A stretch of 64,000 nt of DNA from Protea cynaroides (Eukaryota; Streptophyta; Magnoliopsida; Proteales; Proteaceae). Location: the NCBI GenBank assembly GCA_028583415.1, contig CM053266.1:4473217-4537216 (forward strand). The letters run 5' to 3'. This document shows positions 1 to 12,190 of the stretch, piece by piece. The translations under genes and the position numbers were made by a program. The notes beneath the pieces were generated by a model that was not told the origin of the DNA, searched no databases, and was given only the letters and a program-made list of their open reading frames with translations. The stretch's first letter is position 1, and every line of letters starts with the position of its first letter.

Positions 1-2114
1 GTACCTTTTTTTCGTCCAAGGTGAACTCAGGGATAGTCCTACCTTTTTCGATGTCCTCTTGTACCGTTCTTAGGTAAGGATCTGATTTGATAGTTGTCTT
101 TACTTCATCAATTATATCCGGTATAATCTTCAATGGTGAACATATTAGAAAATCGATGAATAAACACTTGGTTGGCTGATCCATCCGGTGCATCTATCAC
201 AAATTGCTCATTATCGTGACTGAATACCTTCCCGGTAGTACACATTGCGGCAGTTGTGCTAACCTCTCCCTGCGATTTTATCATTGCCTTTCTACTCAAC
301 GCATCGGCTACTACATTAGCTTTCCCTGGATGATACTAGATATCATAGTCATAGTATTTCAATAATTCTAGCCATCTTCTTTGTCTCATATTCAGCTCCT
401 TCTGATTAAATAGATAAGTAAGACTTTTATGGTTTGATTTAATCTGAAACTTCTCCCCGTACAGATAATGTCTCCATATTTTGACAGCATGTACTACTGC
501 CGCTAGTTCCAAATCATGAATGGGATAGTTCTTCTCATGTGTCTTCAATTATCTTAAGGCATAAGCAATTACTTGTTCTCCTTGCATAAGTACACATCTT
601 AATCCCAGTCCTGACACATCGGTGTACAAGATAAATGGTCGTCCTGGAATCGGGATGGTTAAGATCGGAGCGGATATCAATCTAGCCTTCAATGTTTGGA
701 AACTCTTCTTGCATTTATCAGTCCAAACAAACTTCTCTCCCTTCTTAGTCAAGCTGGTGAGCGGTAAGGTAATTTGGGAATAGTCTTCCATAAATCGTCG
801 ATAATACCCAGCTAGACCTAAGAAACTTCTAATTTCTACAACGCTCTTCGGTTCTTCCCACTTTACAATAGCCTCGATCTTGTTGGGATCCACTTTAATT
901 CCTTCAGCGGATACTACATGGCCTAGAAAAGTGACTTCCTTTAGCCAAAACTCACACTTTGAAAATTTGGCGTAGAGCTTCTCCTTACGTTGTCGCTGCA
1001 GAGCGGCATTTAGATTCTTAATATGAGTTTTCTTGTCTTTGGAGTAGACCAATATATCATCAATGAATACAATAACCGACGTATCCAACATATTGTGGAA
1101 TACCCGATTCATAAGTTCCATAAAGGTTGCTGGTGTGTTTGTCAATCCAAAAGACATGACCAAAAATTCATAATGTCCATATCTATTCCTGAATGCTATC
1201 TTGGGAATATCATCGTCCTTAATCTTCAGTTGATGGTAGCCTGACTGAAGATCGATTTTGGAGAACACTTTGGCACCTTGCAACTGATCGAACAGGTCAT
1301 CGATCTGAGGCAATGGATACTGATTCTTGATTGTCAGTTTATTCAGTTCTCAATAGTCTATACACAAGCGAATGCTACCGTCCTTCTTCTTCATGAATAA
1401 TAGTGGCGCTCCCCATGGTGATATACTAGGGCGAATGTAACCCTTGTCCAATAGTTCTGGTAGTTGTACTTTCAATTCCTTCAGTTCAGTAGGAGCCATT
1501 CTATAAGGTGCTTTCGATATTGGTGCGGCTCTAGGTATAAGATCTATAACGAACTCTGTAGCTCCGTCGGGTGATAATCCTGGTAGTTCTTTAGGAAATA
1601 CGTCTGGAAAGTCACGCACGACATCAATATCTTTCATTCGTGGGGGCTTCCTTGGTAAGGTCGACCACAGATACTAAATACCCGACTACTCCTTTCTTAA
1701 GGCACTTCTTAGCCTTTAGCACAGAGAGTATGAGCTTTCGTTTACGGGGAAGTTTGGTTCTCAAAAAACTGAACTCTGCTCCTTCTTTGTCTTTAAATGT
1801 CAGCTTCTTTTTGGCACACAATAGATTTGTAGAATGCGGAACTAACCAGTCCATTCCCAAGATGACGTCAAAGTCTGCCATCTCAAGTTGGATTAAGGTT
1901 GCATCCAAGGTCTTCTCATCAATAAGAACTGGACATGGTCCATAACCTTTTTCTAACTCCACTTCTAATCCCATAGGTGATCGTACAGGTAGTTTGTAGT
2001 CTAATGTTTTGATGGATAAATTCAGCATCTTTCCAAATGACACAGATTTAAAAGAATGAATAGCTCCTGAGTCAAAGAGTACTCTGGCGGGAATGCCATT
2101 AATAGGTACGATAC
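1..2114 (-). pseudogene. Element A pol: protease, RT, RNase H, start of integrase linker (partial)
   Basis: Retrotransposon polyprotein, processed by its own aspartic protease to copy element RNA into DNA. Protease motif DSGA lies near 2075 and the conserved block ending VILGMDWL near 1850. The RT block runs about 1500-900, with catalytic FIDD intact near 1060; RNase H runs about 620-300. The frame is broken by an inserted base near 1640, by TGA for CGA in the RT motif DYRELNK near 1350, by TAA for CAA near 549 and by TAG for CAG near 336. Three of these four are C-to-T changes. The sequence stops at the window edge between RNase H and integrase. Confidence 0.9.
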
Positions 2115-2185
2115 CTGTGATTTGTTTTGGTTTAGTCTACATGCTCATACAATGTAATACAACTAACTAAAAATTTAAGTCATAC
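2115..2185 (-). other. Element A gag/pol intron (71 bp)
   Basis: On the minus strand the donor is GTATGAC after CACAA and the acceptor is AAATCACAG before GTATCGTACC. A CTAAA branch-like site lies about 20 bases before the acceptor. Unspliced reading meets TAA two codons into the intron. The same intron is at 17477-17546 and 25157-25233 and is exactly missing in element E at 63803/63804. Confidence 0.6.
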
Positions 2186-3451
2186 TTGTGACCACATCAG
2201 GCGATGCGGCAGCATCCTCAGATGTAACCGAGTAAACTCATCCTTGATGTAGCTGCTTCTTGGGCTTAGGACATTCCCTTGCCATATGTCCCACTTGGTT
2301 GCAGTTAAAACATTTTATCCCTTCAGTAATTGGCTTTTATTGCTATTAAGCTACGGGAGTAGTCTTGGTTGCAACGGTAAAGCCTTGAGCACGGAAGGGT
2401 TTAAATGTCTTGTTATTCCCTCTATTATAAGAATTCCTAGCTGGCCTTTTTATACCTCTATTTTGCATGAAATAACTCTCCTTCTGGCTCGATTCTATAA
2501 CTCAAACAATTTGTGCCGCTTCATTATAGATTTTCTTTTCATGTCCCAGAACGTGCTCGTGGATGCTTCCCCTAAGTCCCATGACGTACCTTCGGGTCTT
2601 GGTGTTTTCCTCTTGCATACTGGTGGGTGCAAAGAAGAACAGCTCCTCATAACGCTGTTGATACGCATCCACGGTCATCTGCCCCTGATATAAACTCAGG
2701 AACACTCTTTCCATAGAATCTCTGAAACTTCTTGAAAAGTACTTCTCAAAGAACACCTCCTTATAAATATCCCAAGTCAGTTGGGCGTGCTTTGTTGATA
2801 AATATGTCCTGGTAGACCTCCACCAATGGTGTGCATCTCCTTTTAGCATAAAGGTGGCACACAACACTTTTTCTTCTTCATTTAATGTCATCATCATAAA
2901 ATTTCTTTCCATTTCGTCAACCCAGTGTGCCGGCCATAAAGGATCTGCTGGCTTGCCATTAAATTCTTTGGGCTTCAGTTTTAGAAAACGCTCCACCAGT
3001 CTGGAGTGGTTTAGTTGTTGCAGGACATACGCCCCATACATAGGTGGATGGTATTGATATCCACCTTGAGCTATCTCAGGATTTTGTACTTGAGCCTGCA
3101 TGATAGGAGTCTGAGGTGCGTAGGGTACTATGTTACTTCCCCCTAGAGTTGTGCTTGCCTGTCCTGCTGGCATTGGAGGTATCTGTGCAGCTGGAAGAGT
3201 TATGCCTATGGCAGCTTGTATAGTAGCTTGTGCCTGTTGCATTTGCTGCAGCTGTTGGCCAAGTTCATTACGACTGTGGCCATGTCTGTAGGTGGAGCTG
3301 TCAGATTTATAGGATTTGTCTACCCATTCATGACGGACGGTGCCGTGTTTGTGTTCCCCTATGTTTCCGGGTGTGTCTGGCTATTCTCTCCCACAGGTGG
3401 TGGTGGTGGAATAGAGTTATGGCTCTGTCTGGTTACTCTACGTCCCGCCAT
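2186..3451 (-). pseudogene. Element A gag (capsid and CCHC zinc knuckle)
   Basis: Gag forms the particle that packages element RNA. The start at 3451 (MAGRRVTRQSHN) matches the start of G gag (MSGRRVT). A Pro/Gln-rich N-terminal region is followed by the capsid-type block (3242-2502) with motifs FLKLKPKEFNGKP, HHWWRSTR, YQQRYEELFFFAP and the GLRGSI segment. A CCHC knuckle of the form CFNCNQVGHMAREC follows near 2300-2260. The frame shifts between 3451 and 3242; stops lie at about 2502 and in the linker near 2340, and TGA at 2240-2238 lies just before the gag/pol intron. The same TGA is present in element G. Confidence 0.85.
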
Positions 3452-3967
3452 TAATTAATCTGATAGTGGGATTGCCTGAAAATCATTGAACACGAGAAAC
3501 AATCATTAAATACTTCATTCTCATATTTTAAAACCACTAACAAATGAAAATTTCAAATTTTTCAGATCATTCTGTCGAAAATGCTGTATTTTCACTGTAG
3601 GGTCGATGGTGGGGGTCGATGGGTGTCCGACCCTCAGTATGCGACCCTGGGAAATCACCCATTCTTCCCGAGAGCCGGGGGTCGATGGGGGGGTTGGAGG
3701 ATGTCTGACCCAGGGTTTGACCCCTGGTTCACTGTCAGATTCCCAAGAGCCGAGGGTCAAGCGGGGGTCGATGGGTGGGTCGATTGTTTTAGTCGAATTT
3801 TCTGACCCCCGGACTAAAATTCAGATTTTTAAGTTCTGATTCAAAGTCCATTTCCCATTCTTTCTTCCCCGCTTTGACTCGTCTCGTCCCTCTGAGTTGC
3901 TACAGTGACAACTCCGATCCGTTTGTGGTTTTCACTTCTTGTTTCTTCGTCTACACCTCCGCTACAG
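3452..3967. promoter_or_regulatory. Element A divergent region between gag and antisense gene, with GGGTCG array
   Basis: No gene. The part from about 3590 to 3800 is an array of GGGTCGA/TCGACCC and GGGTCGG/CCGACCC words in both orientations. The remainder up to 3967 resembles a 5'-UTR exon of the antisense gene and ends CTACAG|GTAAAT. The same layout recurs in F and G. Promoter function is inferred from the position between two divergent genes. Confidence 0.6.
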
Positions 3968-4409
3968 GTAAATCTCCTACGTTTTCGTGTTTTTAGGTTT
4001 CTATACCTAGGTTTTTGCTCGTATATCTCGTTTTTTTCAAATTAAACTTTTTCTAACCATAAAAATTCGATTTTTATTGGGGGATTTTGTTGTTGGTGAC
4101 TCGAGGAACGAAAACCCTCAAAAATATTTGAGTTTGATCGGTTGGTTATCGAGAAACTCAAAATTTACTCTTTTTGCCCTAATTTTGTCAAGATTTTAAA
4201 TTTCTTGAAATTTCTTCCAATTCAATCTCATTAGTTGAAATTTTCGATTGTATGAGTCTCATATGATAGTTTAGGATCTATATAAGTCCTCCTACCCACG
4301 TGTATGGGTGAAAAGTGAGGCTTTTGATCAATTTACGTCGTTATTATGTCAAAATTTTGGGTTTTTCCTCTCTACTAAGCCATTATTTGTTTTTCTTTCT
4401 TATTTGCAG
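3968..4409 (+). other. 5'-UTR intron of element A antisense gene (442 bp)
   Basis: Donor CTACAG|GTAAAT at 3967/3968 and acceptor TTTCTTATTTGCAG at 4409, five bases before the ATG. An intron of nearly the same length lies at the same place in F (426 bp) and G (439 bp), always as GT...AG on the strand of the antisense gene. Confidence 0.7.
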
Positions 4410-4414
4410 ATACT

Positions 4415-5760
4415 ATGGCTCGTACCAAGGTACATATTGTTCGTGACCGTCTTCACTTCCATTCCCATGAAGCCGAGACGCTGTCTGCCCGCTACACTCG
4501 CAAGAAAGTAAATGGAGGCCGCAAAGTGGACTTGGCTAGCTTGGCCTTGTTCAATGTGGAGGGGGCCTTTGGCGATATGGGATGGCTCCCTGTCATCATC
4601 TATGATGCCTATACCTGTCCTGACCTGGTACGCCAGTTTTATTGTAATCTCCAAGTGGTGGGGGATTACAACGATGTTGAGAGAGGTGGTGAGCTTCGGA
4701 TCACTAGCTATGTCAAGGGGGGTTGATATTTCTTTCGACTATCGACCGCTAGCGGACTTGCTGGGTATCTCCTATGGCGGCTCCTTCGTATTCTGTGCTC
4801 CATGAGAGCCCCAGTTCTTTTCATTACAGATGAGGGCTAAGATAGATCGCCAGCTCATCAGACTTGATCGTTGGGAGATGAAAGCGAGTTATCTGCGTTC
4901 AGATCCACAGGTGTACTACAAGATCATTCAGCATAAACTGATACCATAGAGTGGACACTACGAGAGGGTCTCCCAGTTGACCCAGTATCTGCTGTACTGC
5001 ATATACACTAGGCAGCCCGTCTGCCTTCCCTATATCATCATGCGGACGATGATCAGTGCCACGTTGCCCAGTCATACTGGCAACCTTTCTTATGGACGCA
5101 TGATCACTACATTGCTTACCCGCCTGGGGGTTGATTTGTTGGATGAGAAGATTCAGGACAAATCCTTCTCATCACCTATGGATTGGGAGGCCATCTGCAA
5201 GATGGGCATGCGGGATGCCCAGGTCAGCGATGAGGAGAGGAACGCGATGGTGCGCCCTCGCACTTGTGGAGATGGCTGACGCTGAGGCAGCAGCAGCCGC
5301 TGAAGCAGGGGTTCATGGGGATGATGATGATCGGCTATACATGGATGTAGATGTCATACCTCCTCCATCACCTACTCATACTACAGGAGCTGGTCCGTCT
5401 TCTTCAGCTGGTCTTTCACATGCAGCTGGTCCTTCGTATGCTCCTTTTGATGACATGATGGGGATATTGTACGAGATACGAAAGGCTCAGCGTATGTCTA
5501 ACTTGAGGATGGGAGAGCTTCTAGAGGCTCAGCGCTTGTCCGATCAATGGGTGGGAGAGCTTCTGGATGCTCAGCGCATGTCAGATCAGCGGGTGGGAGA
5601 GCTTAGGGATGCTCAGCGTGTGACTGACCAGCGGGTGGCTGATCTCACAGCTAGTCTCTAGACGACCCAGACTCAGATAGCATGGTTGACTAGAGTCTAC
5701 GCTGAGGACTACGATAGAGACCGTGAGGCACCGCCTCTCCCATCACTTTTAGCTTCTTGA
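4415..5760 (+). pseudogene. Element A antisense gene (plant-transposon-protein-like), broken
   Basis: Antisense to the retrotransposon's gag-pol. The start ATG at 4415 gives MARTKVHIVRDRLHF, matching the start in G. Residues 60-130 carry the pattern of a family annotated in plants as 'putative plant transposon protein': DLVRQFYCNLQV, then VKG, ISFDYR and LLGI. A block ending YGRMITTLLTRLGVDL follows, then an acidic Pro/Ser-rich linker (YMDVDVIPPPSP) and a C-terminal coiled-coil-like region with about four copies of a 14-residue unit (SDQRVGELLDAQRM). Damage: one extra G in a G run near 4718, TGA near 4803, TAG near 4948, a frameshift near 5265, TAG at 5659. Family assignment is from remembered pattern, not a search. 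Confidence 0.7.
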
Positions 5761-5828
5761 TGTATTTTTTTTATCTTTCTTTTGTACTTTAGAGTAATTG
5801 TCTGGGCTGTGGACTGTACTCTACTTTA

Positions 5829-5878
<50 letters not shown>

Positions 5879-6063
5879 TGTTCTTCCTTTGGTTGTATAT
5901 AAAATTTATTTCTCATTTAATAGATGCATTATTCTCTTTCAGTTTTGTCTTAAACAACACAGATGCTTATGATGTGTTATTATTACCTCTTTTAAATTTA
6001 TATCCTATCTCAGTTCACGACCATTTGTGGAAGTATACAGGTTTCACAGACAGGGCCTGAGAT
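5761..6063. other. Element A leader between antisense-gene end and primer-binding site
   Basis: No gene. It holds the presumed 3' UTR of the antisense gene and an (AT)n microsatellite; no polyadenylation signal could be pinned down. Confidence 0.5.
5832..5873. repeat. (AT)n microsatellite
   Basis: About 21 AT units in the interval between the antisense gene and the primer-binding site. A similar tract sits in the same interval of element F (13925-13959). Confidence 0.95.
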
Positions 6064-6075
6064 GCTCTGATACCA
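6064..6075 (-). other. Primer-binding site, element A
   Basis: Minus-strand TGGTATCAGAGC, the standard complement of the 3' end of plant initiator-Met tRNA, three bases inside the LTR end. It fixes the element's orientation and marks this LTR as the 5' one. Confidence 0.9.
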
Positions 6076-6329
6076 AGTTGTCACACTCCAATTCTACACT
6101 ATTCAGAATGGTGTGATGAACCGCTAATAAACCAACGGTTCAACCAGGATCTCTAATAGGTTGTGTCCATTAAAAATAAAACCATACACATCCACAACCA
6201 TAATCAGAATAAATACACAATAGCGGAAGTCTTAATAATAAATGAACTGAGAAATCTATCAGTGATAATCATAAATAAAATATCAAGTTATTGTTGTATC
6301 AACTGAGACATAAATAAATAAAATATCAA

Positions 6330-6481
6330 TTACATTCCTTTAATAAATTCAAACAAAATCTCATCGAATACGCATGAGTTGCACTTGCATGAGGGATCAT
6401 GCGTATCCTCTAAGTCTTCGGCTTTCATTGCAGCAACACGTGCGTACACCGGAGCACTCATATAATCTTCGACTGTAGTAC
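6330..6481 (-). CDS. Conserved U5 short reading frame, element A
   Basis: Follows the acceptor-like GATGATGCAG (6482) and encodes GTTVEDYMSAPVYARVAAM, then a Cys-rich tail ending CNSCVFD. The usual TAG after VFD is GAG here, so the frame runs about 12 codons further. Unspliced, the frame is open upstream to 6695 and includes LLHCFVCSL. The same protein tail occurs in the LTRs of E, F, G and, diverged, B, D and H. Function unknown; whether it is translated is not shown. Confidence 0.4.
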
Positions 6482-7950
6482 CTGCATCATCAACTAAAAA
6501 TATTTGACGTCGAGAGGGTGAGCACACATCATGGCTCAGTGAGCAAACAAAACAATGCAATAAACATATGCATGCATTCAATTCATATCTTTGGTCCGGT
6601 AAATAAGTTTGCAATGTGCTATAGAAAGGATAGGTGGCCGCCACACCTCTATACACGAGTGTGTGAAGCCGCCCAAAGGTAAAGTTTATTGTCATCCCAC
6701 ATGCACCATACCATGGAATAGAGATAGAGCTAAAGTGCTAAGGCCCAACCTATGACACTTCCCCTGATACCCTACCCATACCAACACGTAAGCCCCTGCT
6801 GGCGAGGGCTTGCAAACTGGGCTCGCAACTAACCAATCCTAATGCCAATCAGTGTATCCAAGGCCTCACCCTAGCATCCCTCAATACGTCCATAGAGATA
6901 GGGCTAAGGCCCCCCAGCAGAGTCAGAGACTACATGGTCCGAGACCACCTCCCCTCATACACTATGACGTAATAGTTCTGCTAAGGTAATGGCGATACGA
7001 CCATGTCAGTGGACAAGACTTGAGTTAGAGATAGAGCTAGAGTGCTGAGGCCCGGCCTATGACACCCCCCTGATACTCACTCGCATCAAGCACACCAACC
7101 ACACACATACATTCACATGCCTATTCCTATCATCATCATCATCATCATGTTATAAACAATAATTTAAATATGCATGAACAGTAATAATAGAAATATTGGA
7201 TGACATGTTGAATGCACATAACAAGCATACACGCATAGAATCAATCATGGCATTGGACTCAAGAAATAAAAATAGTTTATTATTAACCAATTAGTTTAGG
7301 TCTTGTTCCCACACCTTTGCTTGATTGTAGATCCTCTCTCAAGCTTTAAGAATAAACTAAATATCACTATTATATCACTAGAAGACCTAATCAAGTCGAT
7401 AGAATTTAATTAGAATTAATTATGATTTTAAAAAGCATGCTGTTAACTGGGGGTCGATGCCAGGGTCGGAGGTTCCATCGACCCTGGGTGCTACCACCCA
7501 GATACTGGACTTCTCGAATACTGGGGGTCGATTTTTAGGGTCGATTGACCATCGACCCCCGTGCGACCCCCGTGGGTTTAGTCGAATTTTCATCCTACAG
7601 TCTATTCTTTCGTGTTTGGGTCCTATGGCTTGCTTCTACAATCCATTCCATACATGTTCTGTGGTTTAGAACTATAGTTTATTTACCTACATGGTTTTAA
7701 TGATCTCCCCCATGGTTTTCCATTGAAACCTTACTATGGGTGGATGATTTGGATTTCTCCTAGATCATACTTTCTTCACTATCTATTCTAAGGTCTTTAG
7801 AATTACATGGAGATAGTATCCATACCTGAGAAGAATTAGGCTTGTTTCTCTGAAGCCTTCTCTTTGGTCTTCTTCTTTACTTTCCTTCTCTTCTCTTTCT
7901 CTCAATCCAGTTAGGGTTTTAAAAGGAGTGAAAGAGGTTTAGGGATGTCC

Positions 7951-7960
7951 TATTTATAGA
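7951..7960 (-). promoter_or_regulatory. TATA box, LTR A
   Basis: Minus strand TCTATAAATA followed by GGACATCCC, 362 bases from the LTR start. The same box lies 350-425 bases in from the start of LTRs B, D, E, F and G, so transcription probably begins about 390 bases in and most of the LTR is transcribed. Confidence 0.7.
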
Positions 7961-8322
7961 GTAGAAACTCTCAAAATAAGTCCCATTGAGATTAGGAAAG
8001 AATCCCATTGAAATTTGGAAAGTTCCTAATTCACGATTTCTATCGACAAACTGGGGGTCGATAAGGGGGTCGGAGATCCCGTCGACCCCTAGTTCTAAAA
8101 TATTCAACCCCCGGTTAAAAACTCAGGGTTTGACTTTTATACTGTGGGGGTCCGACCCTGCCTTGCTGGGTATGCGACCCTCCCCCTTATTTTAGTGTTT
8201 TTGGGTCAGTTTAATACCTAGGATCGTGATCTCCCTTACGCACTTGATCCATTTGGCTCGACCATGATGGGTAGACCTGGTTCAAGGTGGTAAGACCGGG
8301 TTAGTTTGATATGGGTCTTACA

Positions 8323-9761
8323 GATTAGGACTGCGATATTCATTGTCACTCGAGCAAGGCTAATGTAGTAGCTGAGGCCTTAAGCAAAAAGGGAATTATG
8401 AAGTCCGAGGAAGGACCCAGTATAAATTCTGCCTTATGTTTCACAGCAGAAAATTCAGATTGGAAGAAGAGTAACATATAATAGTAACTCATGATGATCC
8501 AATTGAGCGAGAACTTATGGATGAACTTATGGAGCAATAGTTCCTCGACTGCGCTTGTGGAATTAAAGATCATCTCTGAATTGATCGATGAAGTAAAAGT
8601 AGTAATTTTGTTAGATCCGTATATAAGAACGGTGCAAGGACATCTAGAGAAATAAATACCTAACCCTAACTTACTCCGGATGCAAAAAAAGGTCCTGAGA
8701 TACAGAGGATGATTATGCTTACCTGAAGTAAAAAACGTTGATCATAAGATACAAGATAATGCTAAAATCCCATTCTATTCCGTATAGGGTACATCCTAGA
8801 AGTACAAAATATACCAAAACATGAAGAGATTATTTTGGTGGAAGGGGATGAAAGAAGTTATGGCTAGATGCATGTTTCAGTAACTGAACTATCAGCAAGT
8901 AAAGGCTAAAAGACGAAGACCAACATGGCTTACTACAACAACTATCGGAGCCAGTCTGGAAGTAAAATTGCATACAATGAACTATGTCACCGATTTGCCA
9001 CTGACTCCTAGATCGGTTGATGCAGTTTCGGTGATTGTTGATCGCCTTATGAAGATAGCTCATTCCATTACTATACGACCTCGATATGCTTTGGAGCGGC
9101 TAACTAAGCAATATAGGGATTGAATTTGCTACCAAGCTACTGTGTAGATGTCACCTATGAAGCATGGTACGGTAGAAATGTCAAATTCCTTTATTTTGGA
9201 ATGAAGTCAGAGAATAAGGAATTATAAGACCTGAGTCTATTGAAGCAACCTATCGAGTGGCAGACGATAAGTTAAGACCTCGAGTTCGCCATAAGTGAAA
9301 AAGTGTTTTTGAAATATCACTTATGCATGTTAAAAATGATTCAACAAAAAGGGAAAGTTGTATCCTATATAGTTTTGGACCTCATAAAAATTTTGGAGAG
9401 ACGTAGAAAAGTTGCATATCAACTAGCGTTGCCGCTGTCCATGTTTAGTGTGCATGACGTATTTCAGGTATCTCTATTGAAGAAGTACGTTGGAGATCCA
9501 TATCAAAGGTATTGACCACTGATCTACTGGATTAGATAGAACATTTAACTATTGAAGTGGTACCAGCCTAGTTCACTGGTTGCAAGGTACAACATCTCCA
9601 AAACTGGGATAATTATTATATGAAGGTAACTTGGGGAAACCAAGATGGGAAGAAGATTGCATGGGAAGAAGAAGATGCAACGCAAAAACAGTATTCCCAC
9701 CTATTAACTACGAAGTAAATTCAAATTTTGAGGACGAAATTTCTTTTAAGGGTGGTGGAGT
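8323..9761 (+). pseudogene. Element B pol 3' part: RNase H end, integrase, chromodomain remnant
   Basis: Resumes in RNase H at the point where A inserted (DCDI...KANVVAEALS). Integrase follows: the zinc-binding region near 8780-8900 is eroded, and the first catalytic-domain block (YVTDLPLTPRSVDAVSVIVDRL) is at about 8975-9045. An internal deletion near 9110-9130 then removes the remaining catalytic acids and joins directly to an eroded MSPYEAL block. The C-terminal block (VAYQLALPLSMFSVHDVFQVSLLKKYVGDP) is readable at 9410-9510, and the chromodomain is only traces. Many stops and frameshifts make this one of the oldest copies here. Its C-terminal block (DLIKILER, KKYVGDPYQRY) matches element D better than A, E, F or G. 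Confidence 0.8.
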
Positions 9762-10186
9762 TATAAGACCCGCACGCCATGAACCCGGTCTAACCTTACA
9801 TTCTAGTGTCATGACCGGTCTTCCAATCATAATCAGCTCAAGTTAACCAATTATATGAAGAAACCACAAGATAAGGTAAGCAACGAGTCAAATTTAGTTG
9901 GTGTGGTTGACTGTTTAAGATTGTGTGGAAGCAACCAGTCAAAAATTTAAAACCAAAAAATTTTGGTCGTGTGGTAGTAGTTTTGAGGGGTGTGGTCGAT
10001 ACGTGTGGCCGACCACACATGAGACCACACAACATGTGGTCGCATATTTTGAACATGTGGTCGACGGATTCTGTGACCCCACATGAGACCACACGATGCT
10101 GAACTGACTCCGTGTTTAGGAAACTTTCTTAATTTGAGGGGGGCTCTTTCCTAATTAAAGTGGGACTCTATATGGAGGTTTCTCTC

Positions 10187-10194
10187 TATATAAG
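10187..10194 (+). promoter_or_regulatory. TATA box, LTR B
   Basis: TATATAAG followed by GGATGTTCC, 425 bases into the LTR; equivalent to the boxes in the other LTRs. Confidence 0.65.
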
Positions 10195-11800
10195 GGATGT
10201 TCCTTCGTCTCTCTTACTCTTTTAGAACCCAAATTGAAACTATAAACCTAAGAGGAAAAGAGAGAGAGGAAGAGAAGGAAAAGAAATAGATTTGGAGAAG
10301 AAGGCTGAGAGAAAGGTTTTACAAGAGAAGGTTCTAGCTCCATACAACAAGTGAGATATGGAACTTATCTCTGTAAATGTAGATTCTATTGAATAAGGTT
10401 TATATTGTGGATTGGGGATGTCAAACCAATATGATCAATGTGATCCTTTGAGTAAATCTCAAGGATAACCATGTGGGATGGATTAGGGATAATGGTTAAT
10501 GAAAAACTATAAATAATGGCCACATGATAACCATAGGATGATCCCAAGTGATGAACCAAGGAATCAACTCAAGAAGAATTCAGATTAAAGATGAAAACAG
10601 ACCAAACATCATGTAGTCGCAACCTGTGGTCCACCATAGGGTGACCAGAGGGTCGACTACAGCTATTCGCGAAGTTCCCAGGAAAGGTGCGGTCGCATGG
10701 TGTTGTTGCACAAAATGCGACCACAGGGTCCGACCACCCAGTGTGTGGTCTCATATATTGCGTCCACAGGTTCGACCACACATCCGACTACACGATGACA
10801 GTAGGCATATTTTGAAACTAAACAAGGTTTTTGACTACTGTAATATGTTAAACTTGAACCCCAACTTGAATATATTAATTGTTTTGGTTTTCAATAGATT
10901 CAAAGTGACTTCCAAAGCTTGAAAGAGGAACAAATATCAATCAAAGGTGAGGGAACAAGACCTAAATTAATTGGATATTAACAAGCTGTTTTATTTCATT
11001 GTGTCCAATACCATGAATAATTCTATGATTGCTTGCTTGTAATGTGCATCTCACATGCCATCCAATATTATTGTTATATTTTACTCATGCATATTTATTT
11101 CTATCTATTTACAATATGATGATGATGATGCTAGGGACAGACATGTGATTGTATGTGTGTGGTTAGTGTGCTTGATGCGAGTGGAGCATCAGGGGGAGGA
11201 CGTGACATTGTGGTTCATCCTGGTCACCAGACTCTAGCTCTATCTCTACTCAAGTCTTGTTCACTGACATCGTCGTATCGCCATTTCCTTAGCAGAACTA
11301 TTACGTCGTAGGGGATCAGGGGTGATGGTCTTGGACCGTGTAGTCTCTGACTCTGCCAGGGGGCCTTAGCTCTATCTCTATAGACGTATTGAGGGATGCT
11401 GGGGTAAGGCCTTGGATACACTGGATGACATTTAGGATTGGTTAGTTACGAGTATAGTTTGCAATCCCTCGCCAGCAGGGGCTTACGTGTTGGTATGGGT
11501 AAGGCGTCAGGGGAAGTGTTATGCGGTGTTTGATCCGAACACTTTAGCTCTATCTCTATTCCATGGTGGGTGCTTGTGGGACGACAATGGTGTTTGATCC
11601 ATTGGGCAGATTCACACACTCATGTATAGAGGTCCAGGGGCCTCCAATCTTTTCTATAGCACATTACAAACTTAAAAACCAGACCGAAGATATGAATTGA
11701 ATGCATGTATATGCTTGTTGCATTGTTTTGTTTTTTCACAGAGCTCAAGTTGGAGAGCTGACCCTCGCGCGTGTAATTCTTTTAGTTTCTGATGTTGCAG

Positions 11801-11922
11801 GTATTACGGTTGAAGATTATGTCGACACACCAACATATGAACAGGTGGCAGCTATAGATGAGCAAGCTGTGGAGGACTATTATGATTTGTTAAGCGAGCG
11901 TTTCAGCTATGGATGCACTTAG
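11801..11922 (+). CDS. Conserved U5 short reading frame, element B
   Basis: After the acceptor-like GATGTTGCAG (11800) it encodes GITVEDYVDTPTYEQVAAI and an acidic tail ending in TAG. It aligns residue by residue with the first 20 residues of the other U5 frames but lacks the CNSCVFD tail. The frame is open upstream to 11701. Translation not demonstrated. Confidence 0.35.
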
Positions 11923-12190
11923 TGTTTAACTCTCATATTTGGATATTTGTAATATGTATTAAATTATGTTTTGGTTACTTGGAGATAACTGGAATATTAA
12001 TTTTTTATTATGATTAGACCTCAGTTCATTATTAATAAGACTTTCGCTATTTACTTTATTATCTCTAATTAATGTGGAATGTATTTTGGTTTAACATGGT
12101 TGGCATAGCCTATACGAGATCCTGGTTGAACCATTGGTTTATTGACCATTCATCACACCATTCTGGTTAGTCTAGAATTGGGGTGTGGCA

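Larger units (their letters stand above)
1..8322 (-). mobile_element. Element A: chromovirus (Ty3/gypsy, Tekay/Del-like), 5' part, minus strand
   Basis: Read on the minus strand from 8322: 5' LTR (8322-6079), primer-binding site (6075-6064), an antisense gene lying on the plus strand (4415-5760), gag (3451-2186), a short intron, then protease, reverse transcriptase and RNase H, running off the window just after RNase H. It interrupts the RNase H reading frame of element B; the bases after its outer end (8323-8327, GATTA) are the expected 5-bp target duplication, but the partner copy is outside the window. All reading frames are broken, so A is not autonomous. Confidence 0.9.
6079..8322 (-). 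repeat. 5' LTR of element A (2244 bp)
   Basis: Minus strand TGTAAGACCCATATC...GGTGTGACA, with TG...CA ends. From the 5' end: GGGTCG array (about 8200-8045), TATA box (7960-7951), purine-rich segment, conserved donor CAG|GTATGGATAC (7826/7825), second GGGTCG array (about 7590-7447), (CAT)n tract (about 7129-7148), one degenerate CAATAAAC...ACCTTTG motif (about 6691-6671), and the conserved U5 reading frame (6481-6330). Confidence 0.9.
9762..12190 (+). repeat. 3' LTR of element B (2429 bp)
   Basis: Starts TATAAGACCCGC (canonical TG mutated to TA) after the polypurine-like GGGTGGTGGAGT and ends GGGTGTGGCA. It carries TATA at 10187, arrays of a TGTGGTCG/CGACCACA variant (about 9960-10090 and 10610-10800), a GAT-rich tract near 11115 and the U5 reading frame. 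The next bases, ACTGT (12191-12195), are the likely target duplication in the LTR of F; the partner copy is off-window. Confidence 0.85.

Noticed and set aside
3521..3839. Open frames on both strands with Pro/Gly/Arg-rich products
   Set aside because: They arise from the GGGTCGA/TCGACCC array being free of stops in several frames; the same happens at 7457, 19133, 23500 and 28785. Products do not agree between copies.
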